Shown: positions 45,202 to 54,978 of the stretch, one piece after another | Numbering within the stretch: the stretch's first letter is position 1 | How the letters are laid out: the number at the start of each line of letters is the position of its first letter | Assembly (NCBI GenBank): GCA_035380245.1 | Contig: DAOSXA010000002.1 | Location: forward strand, 186,001 to 250,000 | Length of the DNA: 64,000 bases | Source of the DNA: Candidatus Zixiibacteriota bacterium | GTDB lineage: Bacteria > Zixibacteria > MSB-5A5 > GN15 > FEB-12 | Direction: 5' to 3' | The notes under the pieces: model-generated | Told to the model about the DNA's origin: nothing | The model's database searches: none | What the model saw: only the letters and a program-made list of their open reading frames with translations | Translations under genes and position numbers: made by a program

Positions 45202-47052
45202 TCAAACTGATCCGGTCGATTGAAGAGTGTTTCCCGCTACTCCGACCATGTTGCGCGGCAATGAGATCGTCACGGTTGTCCCTTCACCGACGCTCGATTC
45301 TATATTTATTTGTCCACCGTGCAGTTCGACTATTTTGCTTACCAACGGCAATCCCAATCCGGTGCCTCCCGGGCGTGAGGAATAGAACGGGGTGAAAATG
45401 CGCGATATATCCTCTTGTGGAATACCACTGCCGAAATCACGAACACTTACTTTTATCTCAGTACCACTGCATATAACCTCTAATGCTATTTCACCCTTGC
45501 CTTCCGGATAAGCATTGACGGCGTTGTCGATTAGATTCGCTATGGCTTGTTTAAGTAACAAAGCATCAGCTTCGACGGGGCATTCCGATGGGGCATCCAG
45601 TCGAATGAGTAATTTCTTGTCATCATTTCTTACCCGGATCGACTCAACCAGTTCTTCCAACAACACACGCAAATCAACGGCGCTCGCTGAGAAATCGAAC
45701 GGACGAGAGAAATACAGGAATCGTTCAATCAGCGACTCCGCTTCTCCGGCCTCAGACTGAAGCGAGTTGACGCTTTCAGTCGAGAGATCATGTTTTTGCA
45801 TGCGTTTCCCGATTAACCGGGCATAACCCACTATTGCTCCCAGAGAATTGCGCAACTGGTGCGCTAATCCACCGGCCATTTCGCCCAGTGCAGCCAGACG
45901 GTTCTTGGCTTCCAATTGCCGCCGGAGTGAAATCAATTCCGTCAAATCGTTGATCACGACCGAAGTCCCCACGGTCTCCCCCAAACGATCAATAACCACC
46001 GACACGGCCACTCCAACCGTCAACTCACGTCCCGATGGAGAGACCATCTCTCCTTCCTGATACGGCTGACTCTGGCCACACTCCATGGTGCGACTGATAG
46101 CATTAACTGCTACCACACTGGACTGGAATAAATCCCAGAAAGGCCGACCGATATAATCCTCGACTTCGATACCGAGCATCTCACCGGCAGCCCGGTTGAT
46201 TGAGACCAAACGTTTCTCTGGATCGATGGAAATGATTCCCGATGAGATCGAGCTTAGCAAATACTCGTTGTATTGTTCGAGCGAGTCGGCGCGCCCCTGA
46301 ATTCGGCGATTAGCCTCGAGCAGTTCCTGCTCTTTCTGGCGCAGTTCCTCGATCACTCTCCGATAATCTTCAATAACCGCTTCGACTTCATCGTTGCTCT
46401 CCGTCATTTCTCGTCCGGCTTGCTCGGCCTCATGTCTCAATCGTTTGAACGGAGCCGTGATATACCTTGACAGCAACAAATACAATCCCAGGATAAGAAT
46501 TCCGGCTATGAGACTGACGACGACCACGACTTGTCCCACTGAATCAAGATAAGCCAACAACCGATTACGCATTGCCACCATGAGAAGTCCCGTTTGCGGA
46601 CCACGCTTAACGAGTCGAACCAAATAGTATTCTCCATCCTCACCGGATTCGACCTTATCGTATTCTGCTCTGAGGATCCGGGACATCAGCGCCGAGTTTC
46701 TCGGCCCCGGTTCCGTAGGCATATAGCGTTGCCCCCAGTCACGGCGAGCTTCGTCGGATTCTTCCTTCGGGCCATCAGGGAAAAATGCGATATCACTCAG
46801 CTTATTGCGCATTATGATATCTTCACGCAAACGTCGGTTCATGTCGCTGAAAGCCTCACGACGCCATTCTCGGGCAATAGCCTCCGCCGTTGCATGTAAT
46901 TGGGCATTCAGTTCATCTCGTTGCGCCTGCCGCGAGTTATGGATCACATAGTTGGCGGCAAGATTGATAAAAAGCAGGACAAAGATAATCGCCAGAAGAC
47001 CCAGGTTGACCTCAGCCTCGAACCGCTTATTGCGACCGGTGAATTTGATCAT
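45202..47052 (-). CDS. Membrane sensor histidine kinase with HAMP and PAS domains
   Basis: The 616-residue protein has two membrane segments (about 14-36 and 172-194) enclosing a periplasmic sensor region, then a HAMP-like linker (SRYITAPFKRLRHEAEQAG), a coiled coil, a PAS domain (about 270-380; SISSGIISIDPEKRLVSINRAA) and a kinase core. The H-box is GLAHQLRNSLGAIVGY (His398), with N-box NLIDNAVNA, DFGSGI and GTGLGLPLV, so it is likely active. It is a NtrB/AtoS-type kinase, the class that usually partners sigma-54 response regulators; one is encoded at 57619-58971. I use ATG 47052; a TTG at 47100 overlaps the upstream gene. Confidence 0.92.
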   Translation of the reverse strand: MIKFTGRNKRFEAEVNLGLLAIIFVLLFINLAANYVIHNSRQAQRDELNAQLHATAEAIAREWRREAFSDMNRRLREDIIMRNKLSDIAFFPDGPKEESDEARRDWGQRYMPTEPGPRNSALMSRILRAEYDKVESGEDGEYYLVRLVKRGPQTGLLMVAMRNRLLAYLDSVGQVVVVVSLIAGILILGLYLLLSRYITAPFKRLRHEAEQAGREMTESNDEVEAVIEDYRRVIEELRQKEQELLEANRRIQGRADSLEQYNEYLLSSISSGIISIDPEKRLVSINRAAGEMLGIEVEDYIGRPFWDLFQSSVVAVNAISRTMECGQSQPYQEGEMVSPSGRELTVGVAVSVVIDRLGETVGTSVVINDLTELISLRRQLEAKNRLAALGEMAGGLAHQLRNSLGAIVGYARLIGKRMQKHDLSTESVNSLQSEAGEAESLIERFLYFSRPFDFSASAVDLRVLLEELVESIRVRNDDKKLLIRLDAPSECPVEADALLLKQAIANLIDNAVNAYPEGKGEIALEVICSGTEIKVSVRDFGSGIPQEDISRIFTPFYSSRPGGTGLGLPLVSKIVELHGGQINIESSVGEGTTVTISLPRNMVGVAGNTLQSTGSV

Positions 47053-47077
47053 ACTGACCGCACTTCCATCTCCGCGG

Positions 47078-47869
47078 TTACGGAACAGCCACACCGACAA
47101 CGTTGACTAAGTAGAAGGAAATGATTTGATCGCCGTAGACTATAGCAATCATAGCAGCCATTGCGATGAAGGGACCGAAAGGTATCAAGCGCTCACGACG
47201 TAATTTTTCAGAAATCGCCATTATTGCTATTGAGACCACAAGGCCGATTACCGCCGATCCCATAAAGATCAGAATCGTTTTTTGCCAGCCGACAAATGCC
47301 CCCAACATTGCCGCCATCTTGATATCACCGCCCCCCATCGACTCTTTCTTGAACAACAGATCTCCCAAAATCGCTACCGCGTAGAGAGCTCCGCCACCCA
47401 CCAGGAGACCGGTCAGCGACTGCCAGAAAGTTAATCCACCAGGCAAGAACGATACTGCAAGCCCAAGCGCCATTCCGGGTAATGTGATTGAATCCGGGAT
47501 AATCTGGAAATCATAATCAATGAAGAAAATAACGATCAACGCTGATCCAAGCGCAGCAAAAGCGGCAAAATACCAGGACAAACCATAGCTATGGAAAAAG
47601 TAAACGAAAACCAGGGCATTGAGAATTTCCACCAGGGGATACCGCCACGAAATGGGCTTGCCGCAAAAGGCACATTTGCCGCGTAAAGCCAGAAAACTCA
47701 GCACCGGGATATTGTGATACCATTTCAACTGCTGTTCACAGTGCGGGCAGGCTGAACGGCTCCGCGCGAACATACATTTACGCGGCAAACGATAAATCAC
47801 CACGTTAAGGAATGAGCCGATCGCCAAACCCAGGACGGCTACGTAGACGTACCATATTGTTTCGTTCAT
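47078..47869 (-). CDS. pilD: Prepilin peptidase / N-methyltransferase
   Basis: Bifunctional inner-membrane enzyme of 263 residues that cleaves and N-methylates type IV pilins or type II secretion pseudopilins. The cytoplasmic methyltransferase loop carries a four-cysteine zinc site (Cys41, Cys44, Cys66, Cys69; CPHC and CAFC). The A24 peptidase aspartates are in FIDYDFQIIPD (about Asp118) and GGGDIKM (Asp182). About eight membrane segments. No pilus genes are adjacent, so the target system lies elsewhere. Confidence 0.94.
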   Translation of the reverse strand: MNETIWYVYVAVLGLAIGSFLNVVIYRLPRKCMFARSRSACPHCEQQLKWYHNIPVLSFLALRGKCAFCGKPISWRYPLVEILNALVFVYFFHSYGLSWYFAAFAALGSALIVIFFIDYDFQIIPDSITLPGMALGLAVSFLPGGLTFWQSLTGLLVGGGALYAVAILGDLLFKKESMGGGDIKMAAMLGAFVGWQKTILIFMGSAVIGLVVSIAIMAISEKLRRERLIPFGPFIAMAAMIAIVYGDQIISFYLVNVVGVAVP

Positions 47870-47910
47870 ACAGGGAGTATCGGCGGCAAAGCCCCGCCGC
47901 TAAAGCGAGA

Positions 47911-48657
47911 TCACCGAAGTTCGCCGAGAAGATGCATTATCAAACCGCATATAACCGGACCGGCCGTCTCGGTACGGAGAATCCTTTGCCCCAAAGAAAC
48001 CGTCCGATATCCGGACTGTATCGCCAGTTCGATTTCATCGTCGGTGAATCCGGATTCGGGGCCAACCAGCACCGAGACCCGGCGAACATTACGATCCGGC
48101 ACAATTTCATCCAGCGATTTTGTTCCACCCGGGTGAAACAACAGGTTGACGGCTGTCGCTTCCGTTTGTGAAAGAAATCCATCCAGACGACAAGGGGATT
48201 CAATATCCGGGCGATAGGATCGACGACATTGCTTCATTGCCGCCAGCGCCACTTTTTCAAGTCTCTTCACACGACTCTGGACCCTTTTAGGGTCTTCCAT
48301 TTTGACTTTTGATTTCTCAGTGAGAATCGGCACGAAACGTGACACTCCCAGCTCTGTCCCGCGCTGGACAACATCGTCGAATTTCGAGGCGGTTGACAGA
48401 CCACTGGCAAGGGTCATGTTAATCAACGGCTCCCCATAATTCCTGACAGTGTGCATGATCCTGACATGGGCTGGATCCTTATCGCGAAGACTGATCAACT
48501 CACCCCTTATCGCTCTTCCCTGACCGTCGACTACCACTACCGGCATACCGGCCTTGAGCCTCATCACCCGGATAGCATGATGGAGTTCATCTTTGGATAG
48601 TTTCACCGTCGTGTCGGCAAACAGGTCCGGCGAGCTATAAAATACCGGGGGGATCAT
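47911..48657 (-). CDS. rsmE: 16S rRNA (uracil1498-N3)-methyltransferase
   Basis: SPOUT-class enzyme of 248 residues that methylates U1498 of 16S rRNA. An N-terminal PUA-like domain is followed by the trefoil-knot domain with 'RGTELGVSRFVPILTEKSKV', 'ALAAMKQCRRSYRPDI' and the SAM-binding LVGPESGFTDDEIELA...LGQRILRTETA (outline), all diagnostic. It follows prmA by six bases, a classic prmA-rsmE pair. Confidence 0.96.
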   Translation of the reverse strand: MIPPVFYSSPDLFADTTVKLSKDELHHAIRVMRLKAGMPVVVVDGQGRAIRGELISLRDKDPAHVRIMHTVRNYGEPLINMTLASGLSTASKFDDVVQRGTELGVSRFVPILTEKSKVKMEDPKRVQSRVKRLEKVALAAMKQCRRSYRPDIESPCRLDGFLSQTEATAVNLLFHPGGTKSLDEIVPDRNVRRVSVLVGPESGFTDDEIELAIQSGYRTVSLGQRILRTETAGPVICGLIMHLLGELR

Positions 48658-48663
48658 TGCTTA

Positions 48664-49551
48664 TTATCCGCTAATAATGAAGGTAATCCACTCGTTGTCA
48701 TGCTCGATAGTATACCTTGATAATCCTACCTTTTCGAGAGCAGCGGTAATTATCGCTTCATCCCTGGCCAGTAATCCGGCAAGCAGCAGAATTCCGTCAG
48801 GTCGCGTCAGTTCTCTGAGACGAGGTAACATGGGAAGGATCGTTTCTTTGATGATATTGACCGCTACGAAATCGTAAGGCTCGTCTCCGTCACACTTTTC
48901 GAGTGATCCGTGCAGCACCTCGTACACCGTTGACACCTTGTTAATCTCAAAATTCTCGATGCAGTTGTCCACGGCCAACTGGTCGTAGTCAATAGCCTTG
49001 ATGAAAGAGGCTCCCTTCATCGCGGCAAGAATCGAAAGGATACCGCTTCCGCAACCCAGGTCGACAAAACGCCCTCCTGCGGGATATTTATCTCCAATCA
49101 CTTTCAGACAGGAACGCGTTGTCTCATGGCGACCGGTGCCAAACGCCATCTTCGGTTCGATAATGATGTCATACTTAGGAGGAGCTGCGGTGTTGTCCCA
49201 CGGCGGGCGCACCAGGATGTCGGGAGTAATCCAAACCGGCGCAACCGAGCGGCGGTATTGCTCTTCCCAGTTGGTGCTGATTATACGATGACTCTTGATC
49301 TCGGGAACCGGATCGAGGACCGGGTCTTCAAGTGCTGCCAGGTAGGTTGACAACGGTTCGATAAAATCATCGGCCTTGTCGTCCAAGACATAGAACCTGA
49401 TGGTCGTTGTCTCAGAACCCTCCTCCTCTTCCAGAAGAATTCCTGAACAGATATTATCAATAATGAAATTGCTGACAGCATCGGCGTGTACCCCAGGGAC
49501 ATCAACCGAAGCCTCGATATACTCATCCGGTTTCTGATTCGAGTCAGTCAT
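48664..49551 (-). CDS. prmA: Ribosomal protein L11 methyltransferase
   Basis: SAM-dependent enzyme of 295 residues that trimethylates L11. The N-terminal substrate-binding region is followed by the methyltransferase domain with '[17 protein letters not shown]', [13 protein letters not shown] and the VNIIKETI block in outline. The ATG overlaps the dnaJ stop by four bases (ATGA), so the two are translationally coupled. Confidence 0.95.
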   Translation of the reverse strand: MTDSNQKPDEYIEASVDVPGVHADAVSNFIIDNICSGILLEEEEGSETTTIRFYVLDDKADDFIEPLSTYLAALEDPVLDPVPEIKSHRIISTNWEEQYRRSVAPVWITPDILVRPPWDNTAAPPKYDIIIEPKMAFGTGRHETTRSCLKVIGDKYPAGGRFVDLGCGSGILSILAAMKGASFIKAIDYDQLAVDNCIENFEINKVSTVYEVLHGSLEKCDGDEPYDFVAVNIIKETILPMLPRLRELTRPDGILLLAGLLARDEAIITAALEKVGLSRYTIEHDNEWITFIISG

Positions 49552-50717
49552 ACGCCGATAGTCTCCCGCAGTTTTTCGAAAAACGATTTGTTTGCCTTGG
49601 GCGGTTTGAACGAGGCTGATTTTTCCAGTTTCTTAAGCAACTTCTTGTCCTCGTCCGAGAGTTTGTCAGGCACCCAAACGAAGATTCGGATTAACTGATC
49701 ACCGTGTCCGCTTCGATGCAGATGAGGGATTCCCCTGCCGCGTAGTTTGATCGTCTTGCCGGGTTGGGTGCCTTCGGGAATCTTGATCTCTTCTTCACCA
49801 TCGATTGTCGGCGCCATAACCGTTCCTCCCATGGCAGCCGTTGTGAAGGAGATCGGTAATTCACAGAGAAGGTCATCGCCGCGACGGGTGAACACATCGT
49901 GAGGTTTCTCCTCAAACACGGCAATCAGGCTACCCGGAGAACCATTCTGAGCAGCTTCGTTTCCCATGCCGTCGATCGTCATGTAATTCCCGCTGCTGAC
50001 ACCCGGAGGCACTTTAATATCGACCGTAGTCTGGCCTCGCACACGGCCTTCGCCGCGACAGGTCTTACACGGTTCGGAGATCACTTCACCGGTTCCTCGA
50101 CAAACATTGCAGGTTGCTACCTGTTGCACCGTTCCCAAAAAGGTCCGGGTGACCGTTCGCACCTGACCGGAGCCTTTACATTGAGGACAGGTTTGACGCG
50201 ATGATCCCGCCGCGACACCGCTTGAGTCGCAGGCCTGGCAATGTACCAGCCGCTTGACGCGAACCGATTTATCAACACCGTGAGCAATTTCTTCGAGCGT
50301 CAGGTTGATTTTTATGCGAAGATCCTCGCCTCGGTTACGTCGCTGCCGTCCGCGAGCACCGCCTCCCATACCGAAGAGATCATCGAAGATCGATCCACCG
50401 CCGCCGAAGTCACGCATGAAAGCACGGAGGGCATCGCTCAAATCGAAACCCTCGAAACCACCGTAACCACCGCCGAAACCACCCGCCCCCTGTCCCAGAC
50501 CGGCATGTCCGTACTGGTCGTACATTTGCCGTTTCTGAGGATCTTTCAGCACCTCATACGCTTCAGTCGCTTCTTTGAACTTCTCTTCAGCCGACTGATC
50601 GTTGGGATTCCGGTCCGGGTGATACTTCAGCGCCAGCTTACGATAAGCTGTTTTGATTTCGACCTCGGCGGCCGTTTTTATCACCCCGAGGACTTCGTAA
50701 TAATCACGCTTAGCCAT
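49548..50717 (-). CDS. dnaJ: Chaperone protein DnaJ
   Basis: Type I J-protein of 389 residues, co-chaperone of DnaK. J domain with HPD at residues 33-35, Gly/Phe-rich linker (about 72-110, [17 protein letters not shown]), and the four-repeat zinc domain ([32 protein letters not shown]). The first repeat has S instead of the usual G after CxxC. The C-terminal substrate-binding domains follow. It is 9 bases downstream of dnaK. Confidence 0.97.
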   Translation of the reverse strand: MAKRDYYEVLGVIKTAAEVEIKTAYRKLALKYHPDRNPNDQSAEEKFKEATEAYEVLKDPQKRQMYDQYGHAGLGQGAGGFGGGYGGFEGFDLSDALRAFMRDFGGGGSIFDDLFGMGGGARGRQRRNRGEDLRIKINLTLEEIAHGVDKSVRVKRLVHCQACDSSGVAAGSSRQTCPQCKGSGQVRTVTRTFLGTVQQVATCNVCRGTGEVISEPCKTCRGEGRVRGQTTVDIKVPPGVSSGNYMTIDGMGNEAAQNGSPGSLIAVFEEKPHDVFTRRGDDLLCELPISFTTAAMGGTVMAPTIDGEEEIKIPEGTQPGKTIKLRGRGIPHLHRSGHGDQLIRIFVWVPDKLSDEDKKLLKKLEKSASFKPPKANKSFFEKLRETIGV

Positions 50718-50726
50718 TGCGATTCG

Positions 50727-52664
50727 TTACTTCTTATCGTCGTCAACGACTTCGAAATCGGCATCGACCGCACCGGAGTCATCACCACCGCTCTCACCGC
50801 CGCTACTGTCCTGGCCGGGATTCGAGTCCGGCGGTGCCTGCCCACCGGCGGCTTGTTGTTCGGCTTGAGCCTGCTTGTACATCTCCTCGGCCAGTTTATG
50901 TGAGGCCGTCATTAGCTCTTCTTTGGCCTTATTGATAGCCTCGACCGATTCTCCGGCCAGAGCATCCCTTAACGACTGAAGCTTCTCTTCGATTTGTTTT
51001 TTCTCGTCCTCACTGACCTTATCACCGTGGTCCTTGAGCGTCTTTTCCGTCGCATAAACGAACTGGTCCGCTTCATTACGTGCTTTGATCAATTCGGTAC
51101 GTTTCTTGTCTTCTTCCGAATGCTGCTCGGCGTCACGGACCATTTTCTGGATCTCGTCCTCGGACAGACCTGATGACACTTCGATTTTAATCGACTGCTC
51201 TTTACTGGTGGCCTTGTCCTTTGCACTGACATGAACAATACCGTTGGCGTCGATATCGAACGTAACTTCGATCTGCGGAATACCGCGCGGCGCCGGAGGG
51301 ATACCAACCAGATCGAACTTACCGAGTGTCCGATTGTCGATCGCCATTGGACGTTCACCCTGGAGCACGTGGATCGACACCGCCGGTTGGTTGTCCGACG
51401 CGGTCGAGAATATCTCCGACTTACGCGTAGGAATCGTCGTATTGCGGTCGATCAGCTTGGTCATTACTCCACCCAGCGTTTCAATGCCGAGTGAAAGCGG
51501 AGTTACATCGAGCAGAACGACATCATGAACGTCACCGGACAGCACTCCCCCCTGAATCGCCGCGCCTACCGCCACGACTTCATCGGGATTCACTCCCTTG
51601 TGTGGCTCCTTACCGAACAATTCACCGACGAGACTGATCACCCGCGGCATACGGGTCATACCGCCAACCAGTACGACCTCATCGATATCGCTGATCGACA
51701 GCTTGGCATCGGCTATAGCCGCCTTGCAGGGACCTACCGTCCGCTGTACGAGGGTATCGACCAGCTGTTCGAATTTGGAGCGACTGAGGGTAAGATCGAG
51801 ATGCTTGGGGCCGGATTGATCAGCCGTAATAAACGGCAGGTTGATATTTGTCTGCATGGTCGATGAAAGCTCTATTTTTGCCTTCTCCGCAGCTTCTTTC
51901 AGACGCTGCAGCGCCATGCGATCCTTACGAAGATCGATCCCGTTGGACTTAAGAAACTCCTCGGCCATCCAGTCGATCACTTTCTGGTCGAAATCATCAC
52001 CGCCAAGATGCGTGTCGCCGTTGGTAGAACGAACCTCGAAAACACCGTCGCCGATTTCCAGAATCGAAATATCGAACGTACCGCCGCCCAGGTCATACAC
52101 CGCAATCTTTTGATTTACCTTCTTGTCGAGACCGTAGGCTAACGAAGCCGCTGTCGGTTCGTTGATGATACGCAGAACTTCGAGACCGGCAATCCGCCCG
52201 GCATCCTTGGTAGCCTGGCGCTGCGAGTCGTTGAAATAGGCCGGTACCGTGATCACCGCCTGAGTAACTTCGGAACCGAGATAACTCTCAGCCGCTTTCT
52301 TGAGCGATTGTAAAATCATTGCGGAGATCTCCGGCGGGGTGTAAGTCTTCCCCCCCGCTTCAACGATTACCGCTCCGGATTCATTCGATTTGACCGCATA
52401 CGGCACAATCTTTTCTTCCGCACCGACTTCACTCAGATGCCGTCCCATGAAACGTTTGATCGAAAAGATCGTATTTTCAGGATTCGTGACGGCCTGCCGC
52501 TTGGCGGCCGCTCCGACCAGCCGTTCTCCATCCTTGGCAAAAGCAACTACCGACGGCGTCGTACGTCCGCCTTCCAGATTCGGGATTACAACGGGGTCCT
52601 TGCCTTCCAGGACCGCCACACAGGAGTTGGTGGTACCCAGGTCGATACCGATTACCTTACCCAT
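50727..52664 (-). CDS. dnaK: Chaperone protein DnaK (Hsp70)
   Basis: The 645-residue protein has the ATPase signatures [12 protein letters not shown] (N-terminus), [16 protein letters not shown] [12 protein letters not shown] (about 190-205) and [10 protein letters not shown] (about 330), then the substrate-binding domain with the linker [16 protein letters not shown]. It ends in a Gly/Asp-rich tail ([12 protein letters not shown]). GGAG site precedes the ATG. Confidence 0.98.
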   Translation of the reverse strand: MGKVIGIDLGTTNSCVAVLEGKDPVVIPNLEGGRTTPSVVAFAKDGERLVGAAAKRQAVTNPENTIFSIKRFMGRHLSEVGAEEKIVPYAVKSNESGAVIVEAGGKTYTPPEISAMILQSLKKAAESYLGSEVTQAVITVPAYFNDSQRQATKDAGRIAGLEVLRIINEPTAASLAYGLDKKVNQKIAVYDLGGGTFDISILEIGDGVFEVRSTNGDTHLGGDDFDQKVIDWMAEEFLKSNGIDLRKDRMALQRLKEAAEKAKIELSSTMQTNINLPFITADQSGPKHLDLTLSRSKFEQLVDTLVQRTVGPCKAAIADAKLSISDIDEVVLVGGMTRMPRVISLVGELFGKEPHKGVNPDEVVAVGAAIQGGVLSGDVHDVVLLDVTPLSLGIETLGGVMTKLIDRNTTIPTRKSEIFSTASDNQPAVSIHVLQGERPMAIDNRTLGKFDLVGIPPAPRGIPQIEVTFDIDANGIVHVSAKDKATSKEQSIKIEVSSGLSEDEIQKMVRDAEQHSEEDKKRTELIKARNEADQFVYATEKTLKDHGDKVSEDEKKQIEEKLQSLRDALAGESVEAINKAKEELMTASHKLAEEMYKQAQAEQQAAGGQAPPDSNPGQDSSGGESGGDDSGAVDADFEVVDDDKK

Positions 52665-52704
52665 TTTACATCACTCCAGATATCGTTATTGAATATTTCT
52701 CTTG

Positions 52705-53343
52705 TTATTCTTCAGCCGAGTCTTTGTCGGCTCCTTCCGGTTGATTCGATCCGGTGCTGACCGCTACTTTGCTGTAGCGCAGCACCCGGTCACCCTGACG
52801 ATAGCCGCGGGCCATTTCAAGGGCAACATGTCCTTCCGGGTGTTCCTCACTGGGAGTCTGCATCAGCGCCTCGTGCAGGTTCGGATCGAACGGCTGTCCG
52901 ACAGCCACAATCGGCTTGACATCGTGCTTGGCAAGCAACGATTGCAACTGGTTGTGGATGAGCTTGACTCCCTCGGCCAGCGCGGTCGGATCGGTCTTCT
53001 TACCACTGTGCGCAAGAGCTCTCTCGAAATTGTCAACTACTTCGAGAATCTCGGTCAACAACCGTTCGTTGGCCTGCTGAGCCATCAACTCGAACTGGCG
53101 CGTTGTTCGCTTCTTGTAATTCTCGAACTCCGCCGCCGTACGCAGCAGACGATCCTCTGTCTCCTGCAGCTTTTGCCTGAGTTGCTCTTCCTCGGTTGGC
53201 GCCTCGGCCGCTTCTTCAGAGTCGGCCGGCGGATTCCCAGGAGATGTATTTTCTTCGTTCGCTTCGGTATCGGTTACCGGCTCATCTTCCGGAGCAACCT
53301 CACCGTCACGTATTTCCACGTTTACACGTTTTTTATCGCTCAT
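52705..53343 (-). CDS. grpE: Nucleotide exchange factor GrpE
   Basis: A 212-residue partner of DnaK. A long acidic Pro/Glu-rich N-terminal region (1-55) precedes the paired coiled coil (EEEQLRQKLQETEDRLLRTAAEFENYKKRT, outline) and the beta-wing domain with 'VDNFERAL', 'QPFDPNLHEAL' and 'GYRQGDRVLRYSKVAVS'. It starts three bases after the hrcA stop. Confidence 0.96.
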   Translation of the reverse strand: MSDKKRVNVEIRDGEVAPEDEPVTDTEANEENTSPGNPPADSEEAAEAPTEEEQLRQKLQETEDRLLRTAAEFENYKKRTTRQFELMAQQANERLLTEILEVVDNFERALAHSGKKTDPTALAEGVKLIHNQLQSLLAKHDVKPIVAVGQPFDPNLHEALMQTPSEEHPEGHVALEMARGYRQGDRVLRYSKVAVSTGSNQPEGADKDSAEE

Positions 53344-53346
53344 CGA

Positions 53347-54393
53347 TTAGTCGTCCTTATCTTCTTCCGCCCCCGAGAGCACATCGGTAATAGTCCTCGC
53401 CGTATATTTAACCACTGAAGCCAGTTTGCTGTATGGCATCCGGGTGGGACCGATTATCCCGACCATACCTGAAATACTGCCGACTTTGTAGCTTGAAGTC
53501 ACTACCGAGCAATTCATTAACTCAAGCAGCTTGTTCTCTTTACCTATCGTGATAACTAAACCTGCTTCTCCGGAGTTATCCAGAAAGTCACTCAGCATTT
53601 TCTGATCGCCGATCAACCGAAGCAGGTCGGAAATACGGTTGACTTCGGCGAATTCCGGCTGGTGCAACAAATGCTCCATGCCGGCCATGTGAATCGAATC
53701 CGAACCTATATCTGACCAGATACGCTGACGCGTATCGATCAGAATTTTCACCAACTGCCCTTGCCCGGAGACATCGGACAAACGGTCCGCCATAGTCCGG
53801 CGAATTTCCCCAAGAGTTAAACCGGCCAGACGTTCGTTCAACACCGATTCTACCACTCGCAACTCACCATCGCCAATCCGGGCTTTGATCTCGATGATCA
53901 CCGACTTCGCTAAACCGGAGTCGACCACCACCACGACCATGATACGCTCATCGGTTAGCGGTATCAATTCGAGTCGACGGAGTCTTCCCTCGTCGAATTT
54001 GGGAGCGATGCTTACCCCCAACTGCCGTGTTATATCACCCAGAACTTTTGAAGTCTGTCCCAGGATTTCATCCACACCGCTTCCCTTGAGCAGGATACTG
54101 CCTTTGATGAATTCCATCTCGGCTTGTGTCAACGCCTCAGGTTTGAGCAAGTAATCGACATAGATGCGATATCCGAGATGAGTCGGCACTCGCCCGGCAG
54201 AGGTATGTGGCTGTTCAACGAGCCCCAGTTCTTCCAGATCCTGAAGAGTGTTCCGGATTGTAGCCGATGAAACCCCCATGTTGAAGCGATTGGCAATCAC
54301 CCGAGATCCAACCGGATCGGCTGAATTGATGTAATGGGTGACCAGATTGTAGAGAACCTGTCGCTCTCGTTCTGAAAGGTTTTCGAAGGCCAT
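53347..54393 (-). CDS. hrcA: Heat-inducible transcription repressor HrcA
   Basis: Represses the chaperone operon by binding CIRCE. The 348-residue protein has an N-terminal winged helix (LSERERQVLYNLVTHYINSADPVGSR, SSATIRNTLQDLEELGLVEQPHTSAGRVPT, outline), the dimerisation domain and 'MVGIIGPTRMPYSKLASVVKY' near the end. It is first in the hrcA-grpE-dnaK-dnaJ order and has a CIRCE-like element in its own promoter. Confidence 0.97.
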   Translation of the reverse strand: MAFENLSERERQVLYNLVTHYINSADPVGSRVIANRFNMGVSSATIRNTLQDLEELGLVEQPHTSAGRVPTHLGYRIYVDYLLKPEALTQAEMEFIKGSILLKGSGVDEILGQTSKVLGDITRQLGVSIAPKFDEGRLRRLELIPLTDERIMVVVVVDSGLAKSVIIEIKARIGDGELRVVESVLNERLAGLTLGEIRRTMADRLSDVSGQGQLVKILIDTRQRIWSDIGSDSIHMAGMEHLLHQPEFAEVNRISDLLRLIGDQKMLSDFLDNSGEAGLVITIGKENKLLELMNCSVVTSSYKVGSISGMVGIIGPTRMPYSKLASVVKYTARTITDVLSGAEEDKDD

Positions 54394-54442
54394 CTTTATA
54401 ACTCGTTGTCGTTTAACGCGAACACCATATCTGCCATAATGG

Positions 54443-54495
54443 CAGCGCTCGTGTCAGAGCGCTAACAAAGTAGCGCTTCTTATAACGTAAGTCAA
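54443..54495 (-). promoter_or_regulatory. hrcA operon promoter with CIRCE-like operator
   Basis: On the minus strand TTGACT (54490-54495) and TACTTT (54467-54472) are 17 bases apart. Just downstream, TTAGCGCTC-TGACAC-GAGCGCTGC (54465-54443) is an inverted repeat whose half sites resemble the CIRCE arms TTAGCACTC and GAGTGCTAA. The spacer is six bases rather than nine and the outer right arm is degenerate. A further AGCGCT overlaps the spacer region at 54472-54477. HrcA would bind here and autoregulate. Confidence 0.6.
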
Positions 54496-54537
54496 GCTCA
54501 AATGATCCCTGTTATGACCTCATAAAACTCATACAAG

Positions 54538-54568
54538 AAAGGCCGCCGGTGCACCCGGCGGCCTTTTT
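54538..54568 (-). terminator. Terminator of the 54588-57449 transcription unit
   Basis: GGCCGCCGG and CCGGCGGCC form a perfect 9-bp GC stem with a five-base loop, flanked by A/T runs on both sides (AAAGGCC... GGCCTTT), so it can act in either direction. It follows the stop at 54588 by about 20 bases on the minus strand. Confidence 0.8.
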
Positions 54569-54587
54569 AAATCAAATACAAAGCCTG

Positions 54588-54941
54588 CTAATTCTTCTTT
54601 TTCACTTCTTTCTTTTCAGACTTCTTACTCTTATCCGACTTACTGTCGTCGTCTTTTTTCTTATCCTCGGTCTTTTTGCTTTTACTAAGCAATTTCTCTT
54701 TTCGGTCGTCTATGCCGTTTTTGTTTTCATCTACGAAGTTGTCATACTTCTTGGTCTCTGTAACCTTTTTTGCTTTCGAGCTATCCGAGGGTTCTTTTTT
54801 TTGTTCTTTCGAATCTTGTTTTTTGACGACGGTTTCTTTCTTGGTGTCTTTTTTTTCTTTTTTATCAACGGCACCAACCGGTGAGGACAGCGCCAGCAAC
54901 AGCGCTGCCCCGATTATACCGATCATGATTCTTCTTAACAT
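54588..54941 (-). CDS. Secreted Lys-rich low-complexity protein, 117 aa
   Basis: The first 24 residues are a signal peptide (ALLLALSSPVGA). The mature chain is mostly Lys, Glu, Asp and Ser and probably disordered. The only patterned part is NFVDENKNGIDDRKE (about 66-80), which looks like a single Ca-binding EF-hand/dockerin-type loop (DENKNGIDD). No named family is recognised. It is 37 bases downstream of a DUF4384 gene that also ends in a Lys/Ser-rich tail, and it is followed by a strong terminator. Confidence 0.8.
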   Translation of the reverse strand: MLRRIMIGIIGAALLLALSSPVGAVDKKEKKDTKKETVVKKQDSKEQKKEPSDSSKAKKVTETKKYDNFVDENKNGIDDRKEKLLSKSKKTEDKKKDDDSKSDKSKKSEKKEVKKKN

Positions 54942-54978
54942 CTTCCGAACCCTTTTTTTCGCTGATCAGGCAGTGACC

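Noticed and set aside
50241..50903. 220-codon frame antisense to dnaJ/dnaK
   Set aside because: Spans the boundary of two strongly supported chaperone genes and has no homologous features.
52702..53418. 238-codon frame antisense to grpE
   Set aside because: Complement of a clear GrpE sequence; the antisense product is low-complexity Leu/Arg.
54541..54563. Possible CIRCE for the hrcA operon
   Set aside because: The palindrome is pure G/C with flanking T-runs and lies beyond the stop of a minus-strand gene, so it is a terminator; the CIRCE-like repeat is at 54443-54465.
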